64,000 nucleotides of DNA from Christensenella timonensis (GTDB taxonomy: Bacteria; Bacillota; Clostridia; Christensenellales; Christensenellaceae): assembly GCF_900087015.1 (NCBI RefSeq), contig NZ_FLKP01000002.1, positions 1,116,001 to 1,180,000 on the forward strand. The letters run 5' to 3'. A program made the translations under genes and the position numbers. The stretch's first letter is position 1. Each line of letters starts with the position of its first letter. The notes beneath the pieces are model-generated. The model was not told the DNA's origin. It saw nothing but the letters and a program-made list of their open reading frames with translations, and searched no databases. Positions 43,525 through 52,789 of the stretch are shown here, one piece after another.

Positions 43525-45249
43525 TTACGCTTCGTCCTGCAAAGCGTCATAGCCTTCTTCGCCGGTACGGACTTTGATAACGTTTTCGACGTCGTATACG
43601 AAGATTTTGCCATCGCCGATGTGTCCTGTATACAAGGCTTCCTTGATGGCATCGATCACAGTATTGACAGGGATCCTGCATACCACGACCTCGACCTTGA
43701 CCTTGGGGAGCAGGTTGATATTCACAGGGATGCCGCGGTAATATTCGGAATGCCCTTTCTGCATGCCTGCACCCATGACCTGCGTTACCGTAATGCCGGT
43801 GATACCAATATTTTCCAGAGCGGTTTTCAGAGCGCCAAACCGGCTCTGGTTAGCGACGACGGCCAGCTTGGTCATCTTGACATCGGAAGCCGCCGTTTCC
43901 GATGCAGCGGACGGCATATGGCTGACAGGAACCGCCTGCGACGGCGTAACGTGCGCGGCGTCCGTATAGCCGATGGCCGCATGACCGTCCACCACGTCGT
44001 TGGTCACGATAAAGTCGGTGCTTACGGCGGGCATGAAATCCGCATAACCGCTGGCAAGGCCATGTTCTTCGATATCAAGCCCCACAAGCTCTTCCGCTTT
44101 GGAAACACGCAGGCCGTTCGTATGTTTTAGGATCTGGAATACGACCGCCATGGTGACGGCGACCCAGGCGGCGACACACACGACACCCAGCGCCTGTACA
44201 CCGAGGAAGGATGCATCGCCTGTGTAAAGGAGGCCGCCTTCCGTGGCAAAAATACCGACCAGTATGGTTCCCACTGCGCCGCAGAAGCCATGTACGGCCA
44301 CCGCGCCGACAGGGTCGTCGACCTTCATCTTTTTGTCCACGAATTCCACGCCGAACACAACGACGAAAGCGGCAATCAGCCCGATTATGGCGGCAGCCCA
44401 CGGCTCGACCATATCGCATCCGGCGGTGATCGCCACCAGACCGGCGAGCGCGCCGTTCAGTGTCATGGAGACATCCGGCTTCTTATAGCGCAGCCATGTG
44501 ATCAGCATAGCGCCGATGGACGCCGCGGCAGCAGAAATACTGGTAGTTGTGAAGATTTTGCCCATCAGGGGCGTCGCGTCGCCCGAAGCGGAGAGGGTGG
44601 AGCAGCCGTTAAAGCCGAACCATGCGAACCAGAGGATAAAGACCCCCAGCGCGGCCAGCGTGATGCTGTGCCCGAGGATGGCTTTGGGTTTTCCGTCCTT
44701 GTCGTATTTGCCAATGCGCGCGCCGAGGATTTTTGCGCCTACGAGCGCCGCCACACCGCCGACCATATGTACCGCGGTCGAACCTGCGAAATCGTGGAAG
44801 CCCAGGCCGGCAAGCCAGCCGCCGCCCCAAATCCAGTGACCGGAAACCGGGTAGATGACGGCGCTGATGATAATGCTATAAATACAATAGGAAGAGAATT
44901 TTGTGCGCTCCGCCATGGCGCCCGAAACGATAGTTGCCGCCGTCGCGCAGAACATCGTCTGGAAGATGAAGAAGGCATAAGAAGGGATGTCTCCCGTCGC
45001 GTAGTCTCCCTGCACGAAGAAATCCGGCGTACCGATGAGGCCGGATGCTGAAACGCCGAACATCAGTCCGAACCCGACGATCCAGAAAACGATAGAACCA
45101 AGAGAGAAATCCATGAGATTTTTCATGACGATATTGCCGGCGTTTTTTGCACGGGTCAAACCCGTCTCTACCATGGCAAACCCAGCCTGCATAAAGAATA
45201 CCATGGCTGCGCCCAGAAGAACCCATACTGTGTCAACTGCTGAAAACAT
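43525..45249 (-). CDS. Ammonium transporter fused to a C-terminal PII (GlnK/GlnB) domain
   Basis: A 574-residue protein. Residues about 1-400 form the 11-helix Amt channel (WVLLGAAMVFFMQAGFAMVETG; the twin-His region HDFAGSTAVHMVGG; second His in AVHGFCGAVG). A linker of about 55 residues leads to a full PII domain (about 462-570) with T-loop MQKGHSEYYRG, including the Tyr position used for modification in PII proteins, and LPKVKVEVVV. Normally GlnK is a separate protein that plugs Amt; here the sensor of 2-oxoglutarate and ATP/ADP is tethered to the channel. It lies downstream of glnA. Confidence 0.93.
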   Translation of the reverse strand: MFSAVDTVWVLLGAAMVFFMQAGFAMVETGLTRAKNAGNIVMKNLMDFSLGSIVFWIVGFGLMFGVSASGLIGTPDFFVQGDYATGDIPSYAFFIFQTMFCATAATIVSGAMAERTKFSSYCIYSIIISAVIYPVSGHWIWGGGWLAGLGFHDFAGSTAVHMVGGVAALVGAKILGARIGKYDKDGKPKAILGHSITLAALGVFILWFAWFGFNGCSTLSASGDATPLMGKIFTTTSISAAAASIGAMLITWLRYKKPDVSMTLNGALAGLVAITAGCDMVEPWAAAIIGLIAAFVVVFGVEFVDKKMKVDDPVGAVAVHGFCGAVGTILVGIFATEGGLLYTGDASFLGVQALGVVCVAAWVAVTMAVVFQILKHTNGLRVSKAEELVGLDIEEHGLASGYADFMPAVSTDFIVTNDVVDGHAAIGYTDAAHVTPSQAVPVSHMPSAASETAASDVKMTKLAVVANQSRFGALKTALENIGITGITVTQVMGAGMQKGHSEYYRGIPVNINLLPKVKVEVVVCRIPVNTVIDAIKEALYTGHIGDGKIFVYDVENVIKVRTGEEGYDALQDEA

Positions 45250-45274
45250 AATGTAACCCCCTCATAAAAATTTA

Positions 45275-45324
45275 AAAGGCGCGTATCCTGTCAGTTTAAT
45301 CAGATCGGATACACGCCTTTGTGT
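45275..45324 (-). promoter_or_regulatory. Terminator/antiterminator in the glnA-amt spacer with ANTAR-like hexaloop
   Basis: On the - strand a 14-bp stem with one mismatch (AAAGGCGTGTATCC / GGATACGCGCCTTT) and a T-rich tail forms a terminator between glnA and amt. Its 5' arm overlaps a small hairpin ACAC-AAAGGC-GTGT (45311-45324) whose hexaloop has A at position 1 and G at position 4, as in targets of ANTAR proteins. The two structures exclude each other. A second upstream hexaloop, usual for ANTAR targets, is not evident. Confidence 0.5.
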
Positions 45325-45340
45325 TACGGTATGAAATTTG

Positions 45341-47425
45341 TTATACGCTGAAAAGCAGGTCGCCGTATGTCGGCCAGGGCCAGTATTTTTTACTGACGAT
45401 GGTTTCCATCCTGTCGGAAACGCCGCGCACCTCCTGCATAGCGGCAAATACATACTCACGGTAATCGCCGGCCTGCTGCGCGATATCACCGGTATCCTTC
45501 ACATTGATCATCGCCTGGTCGAGCCGGTCGATGGCGCTGATAAAGCACGACAGCAGGGATGAAAGCTCGGATGAAAGCCGCTTTTCCGTATCCGCGTTTA
45601 CGCCAAGCTGCTCTTTGGCGAGCGCCGTTTCCGTCAGCTCGCGCGTATAGCCGATCACGGCAGGCATAATACTCTTTTTGGCCATTTGCAGCATGGTCAC
45701 CGCTTCGATATTGATCGTCTTGCAATATGAATCCAGGAGGATCTCATAACGGGAATGCATCTCCCTTTCCGTAAAGATGTGATGGCTGGTGAAAAGCTCC
45801 ACATTTTTCGGATGGATGAAATACGGCAGGCAGTCCGCAGTCGATTTCAGGTTCAGCAGTCCGCGTTTTTCCGCCTCCGTTACCCACTCGCCAGAATAGT
45901 TGTTTCCATTGAAGATGATGCGCTTATGTTCCTTGAGCGTCTTTTTGATCAAGGCGAGCACATCCTTTTCAAAGTCCGCACCGTTTTCCAGGGCATCGGC
46001 AAACTGCCGCAGCTCTTCTGCCACGATCGTATTGAGCACGATGTTCGGCCCGGCAATGGAGAGCGCGGAGCCAAGCATGCGGAATTCAAACTTATTGCCG
46101 GTGAAGGCAAACGGCGACGTGCGGTTGCGGTCTGTGGTATCCTTTTTGAAATTGGGCAGCACATGTACGCCCATCTCCATATCGCATTTCACACGATCAA
46201 TATAGTCGCTGTCCGTTTCGATACACGTGAGTACGTCCGTGAGCTCGTCTCCTAAGAACATGGAAATGATCGCTGGCGGCGCTTCGTTTGCGCCTAATCG
46301 GTGGTCGTTTCCCGCGCTGGCGACAGACACGCGCAGCAAGTCCTGGTATTCGTCCACCGCCTTGATAACCGCACATAGGAACAAGAGGAATTGCAGGTTG
46401 CCGTGCGGATCGCTGGTCGGTTCCAATAAGTTTTCCCCCGTGTTGGTGGAGATCGACCAGTTGTTGTGCTTGCCGCTTCCGTTCACGCCGGCAAACGGCT
46501 TTTCATGCAGCAGGCAGGCAAGTCCGTGCTTGTAGGCGATGCGCCGCATCAGCTCCATCGTGATCTGGTTATGATCCGTTGCGATGTTCGTCGTCGTAAA
46601 AATAGGCGCAAGCTCGTGCTGTGCGGGTGCGACCTCATTGTGCTTGGTCTTTGCGAGCACCCCCAGCTTCCATAATTCCTCGTCCAACTCTTTCATGAAC
46701 GCGGAAACACGTGGACGGATCGCGCCGAAGTAATGGTCGTCGAGCTGCTGTCCCTTGGGCGGCCGGGCGCCAAAGAGCGTACGGTTGCAGTATTTCAAAT
46801 CCTTGCGTTGTTCATACAGCTTGCGGTCAATGAGGAAATACTCCTGTTCCGGGCCGACTGTGGAAAGTACGCGCGTGGCCTGCGTATTGCCAAAAAGCCG
46901 CAAAATGCGCAGGGCCTGGCCGGAAAGGGTTTCCATGGAACGCAGCAGGGGCGTTTTTTTGTCCAGCGCTTCGCCGCCATACGAACAGAAGGCGGTGGGG
47001 ATGCACAGGATACCATCCTTGATGAATGCGTAAGAGGTAGGATCCCAGGCAGTATATCCACGCGCTTCAAAGGTCGCGCGCAATCCGCCGGACGGAAAGC
47101 TCGATGCGTCGGGTTCCCCCTTGATGAGTTCCTTGCCGGAAAATTCCATAATGACCTGTCCGTCAGGCGTGGGCGAAATAAAACTGTCGTGTTTTTCCGC
47201 CGTGGTTCCGGTCATGGGCTGAAACCAGTGGGTAAAGTGTGTGACGCCATGCTCTACGGCCCAATCCTTCATGGCATTGGCCACGACGTTGGCTACGCCG
47301 ATATCAAGATCCTTGCCATCCTCGATGGTCTTTTTCAGCGCACGGTACGTTTCCTTTGGGAGCCGCTGCTTCATGACGGTATCGCCGAACACCATACTGC
47401 CGAACAGTTCCGTTGTTTTTGTCAT
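45341..47425 (-). CDS. glnA: Glutamine synthetase type III (GlnN)
   Basis: A 694-residue GSIII, the large form found in Bacteroidetes, cyanobacteria and some Clostridia, which makes glutamine from glutamate and ammonia. [27 protein letters not shown] and [15 protein letters not shown] are catalytic-core motifs. The start ATG at 47425 follows GGAAGGATGG; the open frame upstream is not family-like. Length is normal for GSIII. It is divergent from the glutamate synthase operon, with a perfect-consensus promoter and a structured leader of about 120 nt. Confidence 0.96.
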   Translation of the reverse strand: MTKTTELFGSMVFGDTVMKQRLPKETYRALKKTIEDGKDLDIGVANVVANAMKDWAVEHGVTHFTHWFQPMTGTTAEKHDSFISPTPDGQVIMEFSGKELIKGEPDASSFPSGGLRATFEARGYTAWDPTSYAFIKDGILCIPTAFCSYGGEALDKKTPLLRSMETLSGQALRILRLFGNTQATRVLSTVGPEQEYFLIDRKLYEQRKDLKYCNRTLFGARPPKGQQLDDHYFGAIRPRVSAFMKELDEELWKLGVLAKTKHNEVAPAQHELAPIFTTTNIATDHNQITMELMRRIAYKHGLACLLHEKPFAGVNGSGKHNNWSISTNTGENLLEPTSDPHGNLQFLLFLCAVIKAVDEYQDLLRVSVASAGNDHRLGANEAPPAIISMFLGDELTDVLTCIETDSDYIDRVKCDMEMGVHVLPNFKKDTTDRNRTSPFAFTGNKFEFRMLGSALSIAGPNIVLNTIVAEELRQFADALENGADFEKDVLALIKKTLKEHKRIIFNGNNYSGEWVTEAEKRGLLNLKSTADCLPYFIHPKNVELFTSHHIFTEREMHSRYEILLDSYCKTINIEAVTMLQMAKKSIMPAVIGYTRELTETALAKEQLGVNADTEKRLSSELSSLLSCFISAIDRLDQAMINVKDTGDIAQQAGDYREYVFAAMQEVRGVSDRMETIVSKKYWPWPTYGDLLFSV

Positions 47426-47489
47426 TTTGATCCATCCTTCCCCGGCATTGCTTTTTCGCATATATCCGTTGCGCGGCAATGCCTTGATA

Positions 47490-47542
47490 AAATAGAAAGG
47501 ACACTGCGGGAAAGGTTTTTTATTTCCGCAGCGCCCTTGCTG
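47490..47542 (-). promoter_or_regulatory. Attenuator-like structure in the glnA leader with ANTAR-like hexaloop
   Basis: On the - strand CAGC-AAGGGC-GCTG (47529-47542) has a hexaloop with A1 and G4. Its 3' arm overlaps the 5' arm of a longer hairpin (GCGCTGCGGAAA with TTTCCCGCAGTGT, one bulge and G-T pairs), followed by TTTCTATTTT. A further hairpin GGCATTGC / GCAATGCC lies just before the ribosome site. Confidence 0.5.
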
Positions 47543-47554
47543 TCCACGTCCTTC

Positions 47555-47583
47555 ATTATAAAATCACGGACAAATATTGTCAA
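47555..47583 (-). promoter_or_regulatory. Consensus promoter of glnA
   Basis: On the - strand perfect TTGACA and TATAAT are 17 bp apart. The 13-bp palindrome-like GACAA-TAT-TTGTC overlaps the -35 box and may be an operator. Confidence 0.85.
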
Positions 47584-47707
47584 GCCTTTTTAACAAAAAA
47601 ATGAAATGTTTTATAAAACTAATTGCAATAAAAGGAATAAATAAGCATGAATAGCGTTTAAAACAATTATAAAATGCAAGAAATGTTTTAAATATTTCAT
47701 TTTGTGC

Positions 47708-47737
47708 TTGACATGCAATAGCAAGGGGGCGTATGAT
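47708..47737 (+). promoter_or_regulatory. Promoter of the split glutamate synthase operon
   Basis: TTGACA, 18 bp, TATGAT. Upstream, GAAATGTTTTA occurs twice (47603 and 47680) in the AT-rich region shared with the divergent glnA promoter, which suggests common nitrogen control. Confidence 0.75.
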
Positions 47738-47775
47738 AAACCATGTTAAAAAGATGCGGAAAGGGAGAACACAGG

Positions 47776-48891
47776 ATGCAAAGAGAAGGACAAATCAGGA
47801 TACCGTCCGGGTGCGCGATCTCGGGTATGTTTTCAAAAAGCGGGCAAAGGATGGACGGCAGCGCAATCATTCGGTCGATCGCGGTCATGCACGACCGTTC
47901 CAACGGCCTGGGCGGCGGTTTTGCAGGATATGGGATCTATCCGGAGTATAAGGATCATTACGCATTCCATGTATTTTACGATGATAAGGAAGCAAAACGG
48001 GAATGTGAGGAATTCCTGGAAAATCATTTTGACATCATCAACCTTTCCAAGATCCCCACGCGCAAGCATCCGCGTATTAAGGACGAGCCGCTGATCTGGC
48101 GTTACTTCCTAAGCCCGCTGCACGTAAGGCTTGCGGACAGCCAGCTCGATGAAAGGGAGTATACCGTCCGCTGCGTGATCAGGATCAATACGCAAATCAG
48201 GGGCGCTTATGTTTTTTCCAGCGGAAAAAATATGGGCGTGTTCAAGGCGGCGGGCTTTCCGGAGGATGTGGGGGAGTTTTACAGGCTGGAGGAATACCAG
48301 GGCTACTGCTGGACGGCGCACGGAAGGTATCCGACAAATACGCCGGGCTGGTGGGGCGGCGCGCATCCCTTTGCGATGCTGGACTATTCCGTCGTGCACA
48401 ATGGGGAGATATCGTCTTACGATGCAAACAGGCGGTATATCGAGATGTTCGGTTATAAATGTACGCTGCTGACGGATACGGAGGTCATAACCTATATGAT
48501 CGACTATTTGAACAGGCGGCAGGGCCTCGGCTTTGAGGAGGTCGCGCAGGTGATCGCGGCGCCGTTCTGGAGCACGATCGAGCACATGCCAGCGGATAAA
48601 AAAGCGCAATTCAGCTATTTGCGCAATATGTTCGCCAGTATGCTGGTGACGGGGCCTTTTTCGATATTGCTTGGCTTTGAGGGCGGGATGATGGCCTTAA
48701 ACGACAGGCTGAAGCTGCGTTCGATGGTGGCCGCGGAAAAAGACGATATGCTGTTTGTGGCGAGCGAGGAATGCGCGATACGCGCCGTGCAGGGAGACCT
48801 GCAAAGGGTATGGTCACCGAGGGGCGGCGAACCGGTCATCGCTACGCTTTACGGCAAGGAACAGGGAAAAAGCCCAAAGGAGAGTGCGTGA
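47776..48891 (+). CDS. Glutamate synthase amidotransferase subunit (class II glutaminase, archaeal-type GltB domain 1)
   Basis: A 371-residue class II glutamine amidotransferase that splits glutamine and supplies ammonia to the synthase subunit. The catalytic Cys is at position 13 in GCAISGMF, so a 12-residue propeptide has to be removed; GRYPTNTPGWWGGAHPF and VVHNGEISSYDANR are the typical N-terminal-nucleophile motifs. The ATG at 47776 follows AAGGGAGA. In most bacteria this domain is fused into GltB; here each domain is a separate gene, as in Archaea and some anaerobes. Confidence 0.9.
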   Translation: MQREGQIRIPSGCAISGMFSKSGQRMDGSAIIRSIAVMHDRSNGLGGGFAGYGIYPEYKDHYAFHVFYDDKEAKRECEEFLENHFDIINLSKIPTRKHPRIKDEPLIWRYFLSPLHVRLADSQLDEREYTVRCVIRINTQIRGAYVFSSGKNMGVFKAAGFPEDVGEFYRLEEYQGYCWTAHGRYPTNTPGWWGGAHPFAMLDYSVVHNGEISSYDANRRYIEMFGYKCTLLTDTEVITYMIDYLNRRQGLGFEEVAQVIAAPFWSTIEHMPADKKAQFSYLRNMFASMLVTGPFSILLGFEGGMMALNDRLKLRSMVAAEKDDMLFVASEECAIRAVQGDLQRVWSPRGGEPVIATLYGKEQGKSPKESA

Positions 48892-48892
48892 T

Positions 48893-50398
48893 ATGCCTAT
48901 CAATTTTATATATCCGGATCATGAGGTGGTGCGCGATACCGACAAATGCATCGCATGCCGTGTGTGTGAACGCCAATGCGCAAACGAGGTACATAGCTAC
49001 GATAGGGAACTGAACCTGATGAAAAGCGACGACAGCAAATGCGTCAACTGCCACAGGTGTGTTTCGCTTTGCCCGACACGCGCACTGAAGATCGTGAAGA
49101 CGGATCACACTTTTAAGGAAAATGCGAACTGGACGGGGGAAAATATCAAGGAGCTTTACCGGCAGGCAGGCACGGGCGGCGTGCTGCTCTCCTCTATGGG
49201 CAATCCCAAGCCTTATCCCGTATATTGGGACAGGCTGCTGATCAATGCGTCCCAGGTCACGAACCCCTCCATCGACCCTTTGCGCGAGCCGATGGAGACG
49301 CGAACTTATTTGGGAAAAAAACCTGAATGTGTGGAGCGGGACAGGAATGGCAATATAAAAAATAACCTGCCGCCGCAGCTGGAACTGGATGTTCCCATAC
49401 TGTTTTCGGCAATGTCGTACGGCTCTATCAGCTATAACGCGCATGCGAGCCTTGCGCGTGCGGCGCGTAAGCTCAATACGCTTTATAACACTGGCGAGGG
49501 CGGCCTGCACGAGGACTTTTACGAATACAGCGCAAATACGATCGTGCAGGTAGCTTCGGGCAGGTTCGGCGTACACAAGGACTATTTAAGCGCGGGCGCG
49601 GCGATCGAGATTAAAATGGGACAGGGTGCAAAACCGGGGATCGGCGGACATTTGCCGGGCAAGAAAATTGTGGGAGACGTTTCGCGTACGCGTATGATTC
49701 CCGAGGGGAGCGACGCGATTTCGCCCGCGCCGCACCATGATATTTATTCCATCGAAGATTTGCGACAGCTTGTCTATTCGCTCAAGGAAGCGACGCGTTA
49801 CAAAAAGCCGGTGATCGTTAAAATTGCGGCGGTACACAATGTGGCGGCGATCGCTTCGGGGATTGCGCGCAGCGGGGCGGATATCATTGCGATCGACGGC
49901 TTTCGCGGCGGAACGGGCGCAGCGCCCACACGGATCCGCGACAATGTCGGTATCCCGATCGAGCTTGCGCTCGCGAGCGTGGATCAACGGCTGCGTGAAG
50001 AGGGGATCCGTAACAGCGTTTCCATCATCGCCGGCGGCAGCATCCGTAACAGCGCCGACGTTGTCAAGGCGATTGCCCTAGGCGCGGACGCGGTCTATAT
50101 CGCCACAGGCGCGCTATTGGCCCTCGGCTGCCACCTGTGCAGAAGCTGCCAGGCGGGCAAGTGTAACTGGGGCATTGCGACGCAGGAGCCGGCGCTTGTA
50201 AAGCGCCTGAATCCGGATATCGGAAGCGAGCGGCTTGTAAATCTTGTGCACGCGTGGGGACACGAGATCAAGGAAATGATGGGCGGCATGGGGATCAACT
50301 CCATCGAAGCGCTACGGGGCAACCGGCTCATGCTGCGCGGTATCGGGCTTAACGACAGGGAACTCAGTATATTAGGCGTGAAATACGCGGGAGAATAG
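48893..50398 (+). CDS. Glutamate synthase, FMN/Fe-S central subunit with N-terminal ferredoxin domain
   Basis: A 501-residue protein in which 2-oxoglutarate and ammonia become glutamate on FMN. N-terminal 2x[4Fe-4S] motifs (CIACRVCERQC and CVNCHRCVSLCP, about 18-65) precede the glutamate synthase barrel (IKMGQGAKPGIGGHLPG; GADIIAIDGFRGGTGAAP). CHLCRSCQAGKC matches the 3Fe-4S site. The start at 48893 follows AAAGGAG. It corresponds to archaeal GltB domain 2. Confidence 0.93.
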   Translation: MPINFIYPDHEVVRDTDKCIACRVCERQCANEVHSYDRELNLMKSDDSKCVNCHRCVSLCPTRALKIVKTDHTFKENANWTGENIKELYRQAGTGGVLLSSMGNPKPYPVYWDRLLINASQVTNPSIDPLREPMETRTYLGKKPECVERDRNGNIKNNLPPQLELDVPILFSAMSYGSISYNAHASLARAARKLNTLYNTGEGGLHEDFYEYSANTIVQVASGRFGVHKDYLSAGAAIEIKMGQGAKPGIGGHLPGKKIVGDVSRTRMIPEGSDAISPAPHHDIYSIEDLRQLVYSLKEATRYKKPVIVKIAAVHNVAAIASGIARSGADIIAIDGFRGGTGAAPTRIRDNVGIPIELALASVDQRLREEGIRNSVSIIAGGSIRNSADVVKAIALGADAVYIATGALLALGCHLCRSCQAGKCNWGIATQEPALVKRLNPDIGSERLVNLVHAWGHEIKEMMGGMGINSIEALRGNRLMLRGIGLNDRELSILGVKYAGE

Positions 50399-50402
50399 GG
50401 AC

Positions 50403-50837
50403 ATGAAACGGATCTATGCAGACGAAAAATGGTGCCTTGGATGCCACTTGTGCGAATATAACTGTGCGTTTTCTAATTCGGATGAAACGGACATGGTAAA
50501 AGCGTTGAAAGACGTGCACATCAATCCGCGTATCCGCATTGAAGAGGCGGGGGACATATGCTTTGCGGTATCGTGCAGACATTGCGCCGAACCATTGTGC
50601 GCCCGTGGCTGTATTATGGGCGCGATCAGCATAACGAACGGCGTGATCGTCATCGACCAGGATAAATGCGTCGGCTGCTGCACGTGCATCCTGATGTGTC
50701 CTTACGGGGCGGTTATGCCGGCGGGGACAGGCGTGATGCAAAAATGCGAATTGTGTATGGAAAACGCGGCAGGAGAACCCGCGTGCGTAAAAGGCTGCCC
50801 CAATCGGGCAATTGTGTTTGAGGAGAGGGAAGCATGA
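50403..50837 (+). CDS. 4Fe-4S ferredoxin-type electron transfer subunit
   Basis: A 144-residue iron-sulfur protein with four Cys clusters: CLGCHLCEYNC, CRHCAEPLCARGC, CVGCCTCILMCP and CELCMENAAGEPACVKGCP. This HycB/DmsB-like spacing suggests several [4Fe-4S] centres. It lies 4 bp after the synthase gene and overlaps the flavoprotein gene by 4 bp; it probably passes electrons from the flavoprotein to the synthase. Confidence 0.9.
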   Translation: MKRIYADEKWCLGCHLCEYNCAFSNSDETDMVKALKDVHINPRIRIEEAGDICFAVSCRHCAEPLCARGCIMGAISITNGVIVIDQDKCVGCCTCILMCPYGAVMPAGTGVMQKCELCMENAAGEPACVKGCPNRAIVFEEREA

Positions 50838-52066
50838 AATATGTAATCATCGGAAATTCGGCTGCCGCGGTAGGCTGCATCGAGGGAATCCGGCAGCAGG
50901 ACACAAGCGGGACAATCACAGTTATTTCAAAAGAACCGTACCACACCTATTCGCGTCCTGCAATTTCCTATTTGTTATGCGGAAAGACAACGGAGCAGCA
51001 GATGAAATACCGGCCGGATGATTTTTATAAAAAAATGCGCTGCCAAACGATACTTGGCAGAAGCGTCACCAAAATCGAAAAAAGCGAAAAGTGGCTGTTC
51101 CTCGATGACGGGACGGTCGTGGATTACGACAGGCTGCTGGTCGCAACAGGGTCGCGCCCGTTTGTGCCAAAGATCGAGGGCCTTGAAAATGTAGAGAAAC
51201 AATATACCTTTATGTCGCTTGGCGACGCGAAAGAACTGGATGAGGCGCTGCATGCAAACAGCAGAGTGCTGATCATGGGCGCAGGGCTGATCGGTTTAAA
51301 GTGCGCGGAGGGAATTGCGCATAAGGTAAAGTCCATAGAGGTCGTAGACCTTGCAGACAGGATACTGCCCAGCATTCTCGACGAGGCTGCGGCCGAAATC
51401 GTGCAGGAACATATCGAGGATCAGGGGATCGTATTGTACTTGCGCAATGGAGTGAAATGCTTTGAAGGAAATACGGCGATACTGGAAAGCGGCGGGCGCA
51501 TTGGGTTTGACATATTGGTCATTGCGGTAGGCGTACAGCCGAACGCCGAGCTTGCGCAGGAAGCGGGGATCGCGGTGCAAAAAGGGATCGAAACGGATGA
51601 GTGGTGCGCCACCTCTGCGCCGGACATCTTCGCGGCGGGGGATTGCAGCGAAAGCCTTGATATTACGACAGGGACAAAGCGTCCGCTGGCATTGCTACCC
51701 AACGCATATATGCAGGGAGAATGCGCAGGCATCAATATGGCGGGCGGGACTAAGCCGTATGGCAAGGCCATTCCCATGAACGCCATCGGTTTCTTCGGAC
51801 TGCATATGGTCACGGCGGGAAGCTATGAAGGCGAGGCGTTTACAGCGCAAAGCGGTAAGGATTATAAAAAGCTGGTTTCAAAAGACGGAAAGCTCACAGG
51901 ATTCATTCTTGTCGGGGATGTAGCCCGCGCAGGGATTTATACCGCGCTGATCAGGGAACAAACGCCGCTTAGTACCATCGATTATGAACTGATCAGGCAA
52001 AAACCGCAATTGATGGCGCTTTCAAGGACGCAGCGGAAGCAAAAGCTGGGAGGAACAGAGACATGA
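50834..52066 (+). CDS. FAD/NAD(P)-dependent oxidoreductase of the glutamate synthase operon
   Basis: A 410-residue pyridine nucleotide-disulphide oxidoreductase-type flavoprotein. The FAD-binding start is YVIIGNSAAAVGCIEGI, the NAD(P) site is VLIMGAGLIGLKCAEGI and the second FAD motif is DIFAAGDCSES. It lacks the CxxxxC redox pair, so it is closer to rubredoxin or ferredoxin reductases. It probably replaces GltD as electron input. It is coupled on both sides by 4-bp overlaps. Confidence 0.9.
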   Translation: MKYVIIGNSAAAVGCIEGIRQQDTSGTITVISKEPYHTYSRPAISYLLCGKTTEQQMKYRPDDFYKKMRCQTILGRSVTKIEKSEKWLFLDDGTVVDYDRLLVATGSRPFVPKIEGLENVEKQYTFMSLGDAKELDEALHANSRVLIMGAGLIGLKCAEGIAHKVKSIEVVDLADRILPSILDEAAAEIVQEHIEDQGIVLYLRNGVKCFEGNTAILESGGRIGFDILVIAVGVQPNAELAQEAGIAVQKGIETDEWCATSAPDIFAAGDCSESLDITTGTKRPLALLPNAYMQGECAGINMAGGTKPYGKAIPMNAIGFFGLHMVTAGSYEGEAFTAQSGKDYKKLVSKDGKLTGFILVGDVARAGIYTALIREQTPLSTIDYELIRQKPQLMALSRTQRKQKLGGTET

Positions 52067-52776
52067 GAATAGATGCAAGGGATATGCACTTCAGGGTATT
52101 GAACGACAGGATCCGGGAGGCGAAAAAAGAGGTTGTAATCGACAACTGCATGGGGCAACGCTATATCGGCAGCGGGCTTTCCGGCAAGCGTATCGTGATC
52201 AACGGCACGCCCGGGAATGCGCTGGGGGCTTACCTTGACGGAAGTACGATCCTGGTAAACGGGAACGCGCAGGATCAGGCGGGCGACACCATGAACGACG
52301 GCGCGATCTATATCGCGGGCACCTCCGGGGACGCAACAGGATACGCCATGCGCGGCGGCAGGATCTTTGTAAACGGAGATGTGGGATACCGCGCGGGCAT
52401 CCATATGAAGGAATACGAAGAAAAAAGCCCGCTGCTCGTGGTCGGCGGCTCGGCGGGAAGCTTTCTTGGAGAATACCAGGCGGGGGGAACGATCCTGGTG
52501 CTTAGCCTTTACCAGACGCAGCCCATAGGGAATTTTTGCGGCGTGGGCATGCATGGCGGCAGGATCTACTTAAGGTGCGAGAAAGCGCCTAAAAACCTTG
52601 CGCCGCAGGTCACTATTCAAAGGGCTGGGGAAAAGGACTTAGCGGATATCCGTTCTTATGTAAAGGAATTTTGCAAAATGTTCGGGCACACCGAAGCCAA
52701 TGTTATGGACAGTAATTTTTATGTGCTGCGGCCGGACAGCAAAAATCCATACAGGTTGTTATATACGCAGAATTAG
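52063..52776 (+). CDS. Glutamate synthase GXGXG (domain 3) subunit
   Basis: A 237-residue right-handed beta-helix, the C-terminal domain of GltB as a separate protein. Repeats such as GSGLSGKRIVINGTPGNALG, AGDTMNDGAIYIAGTSGD and GYAMRGGRIFVNGDVGYRAG define the GXGXG fold. In the fused enzyme this domain holds the glutaminase and synthase parts together. It ends the enzyme part of the operon. Confidence 0.92.
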   Translation: MRIDARDMHFRVLNDRIREAKKEVVIDNCMGQRYIGSGLSGKRIVINGTPGNALGAYLDGSTILVNGNAQDQAGDTMNDGAIYIAGTSGDATGYAMRGGRIFVNGDVGYRAGIHMKEYEEKSPLLVVGGSAGSFLGEYQAGGTILVLSLYQTQPIGNFCGVGMHGGRIYLRCEKAPKNLAPQVTIQRAGEKDLADIRSYVKEFCKMFGHTEANVMDSNFYVLRPDSKNPYRLLYTQN

Positions 52777-52789
52777 AAAGGGAAACGTC

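Noticed and set aside
44290-45051. 253-codon + strand frame inside the Amt-PII gene
   Set aside because: Opposite-strand shadow; the - strand frame encodes the complete transporter.
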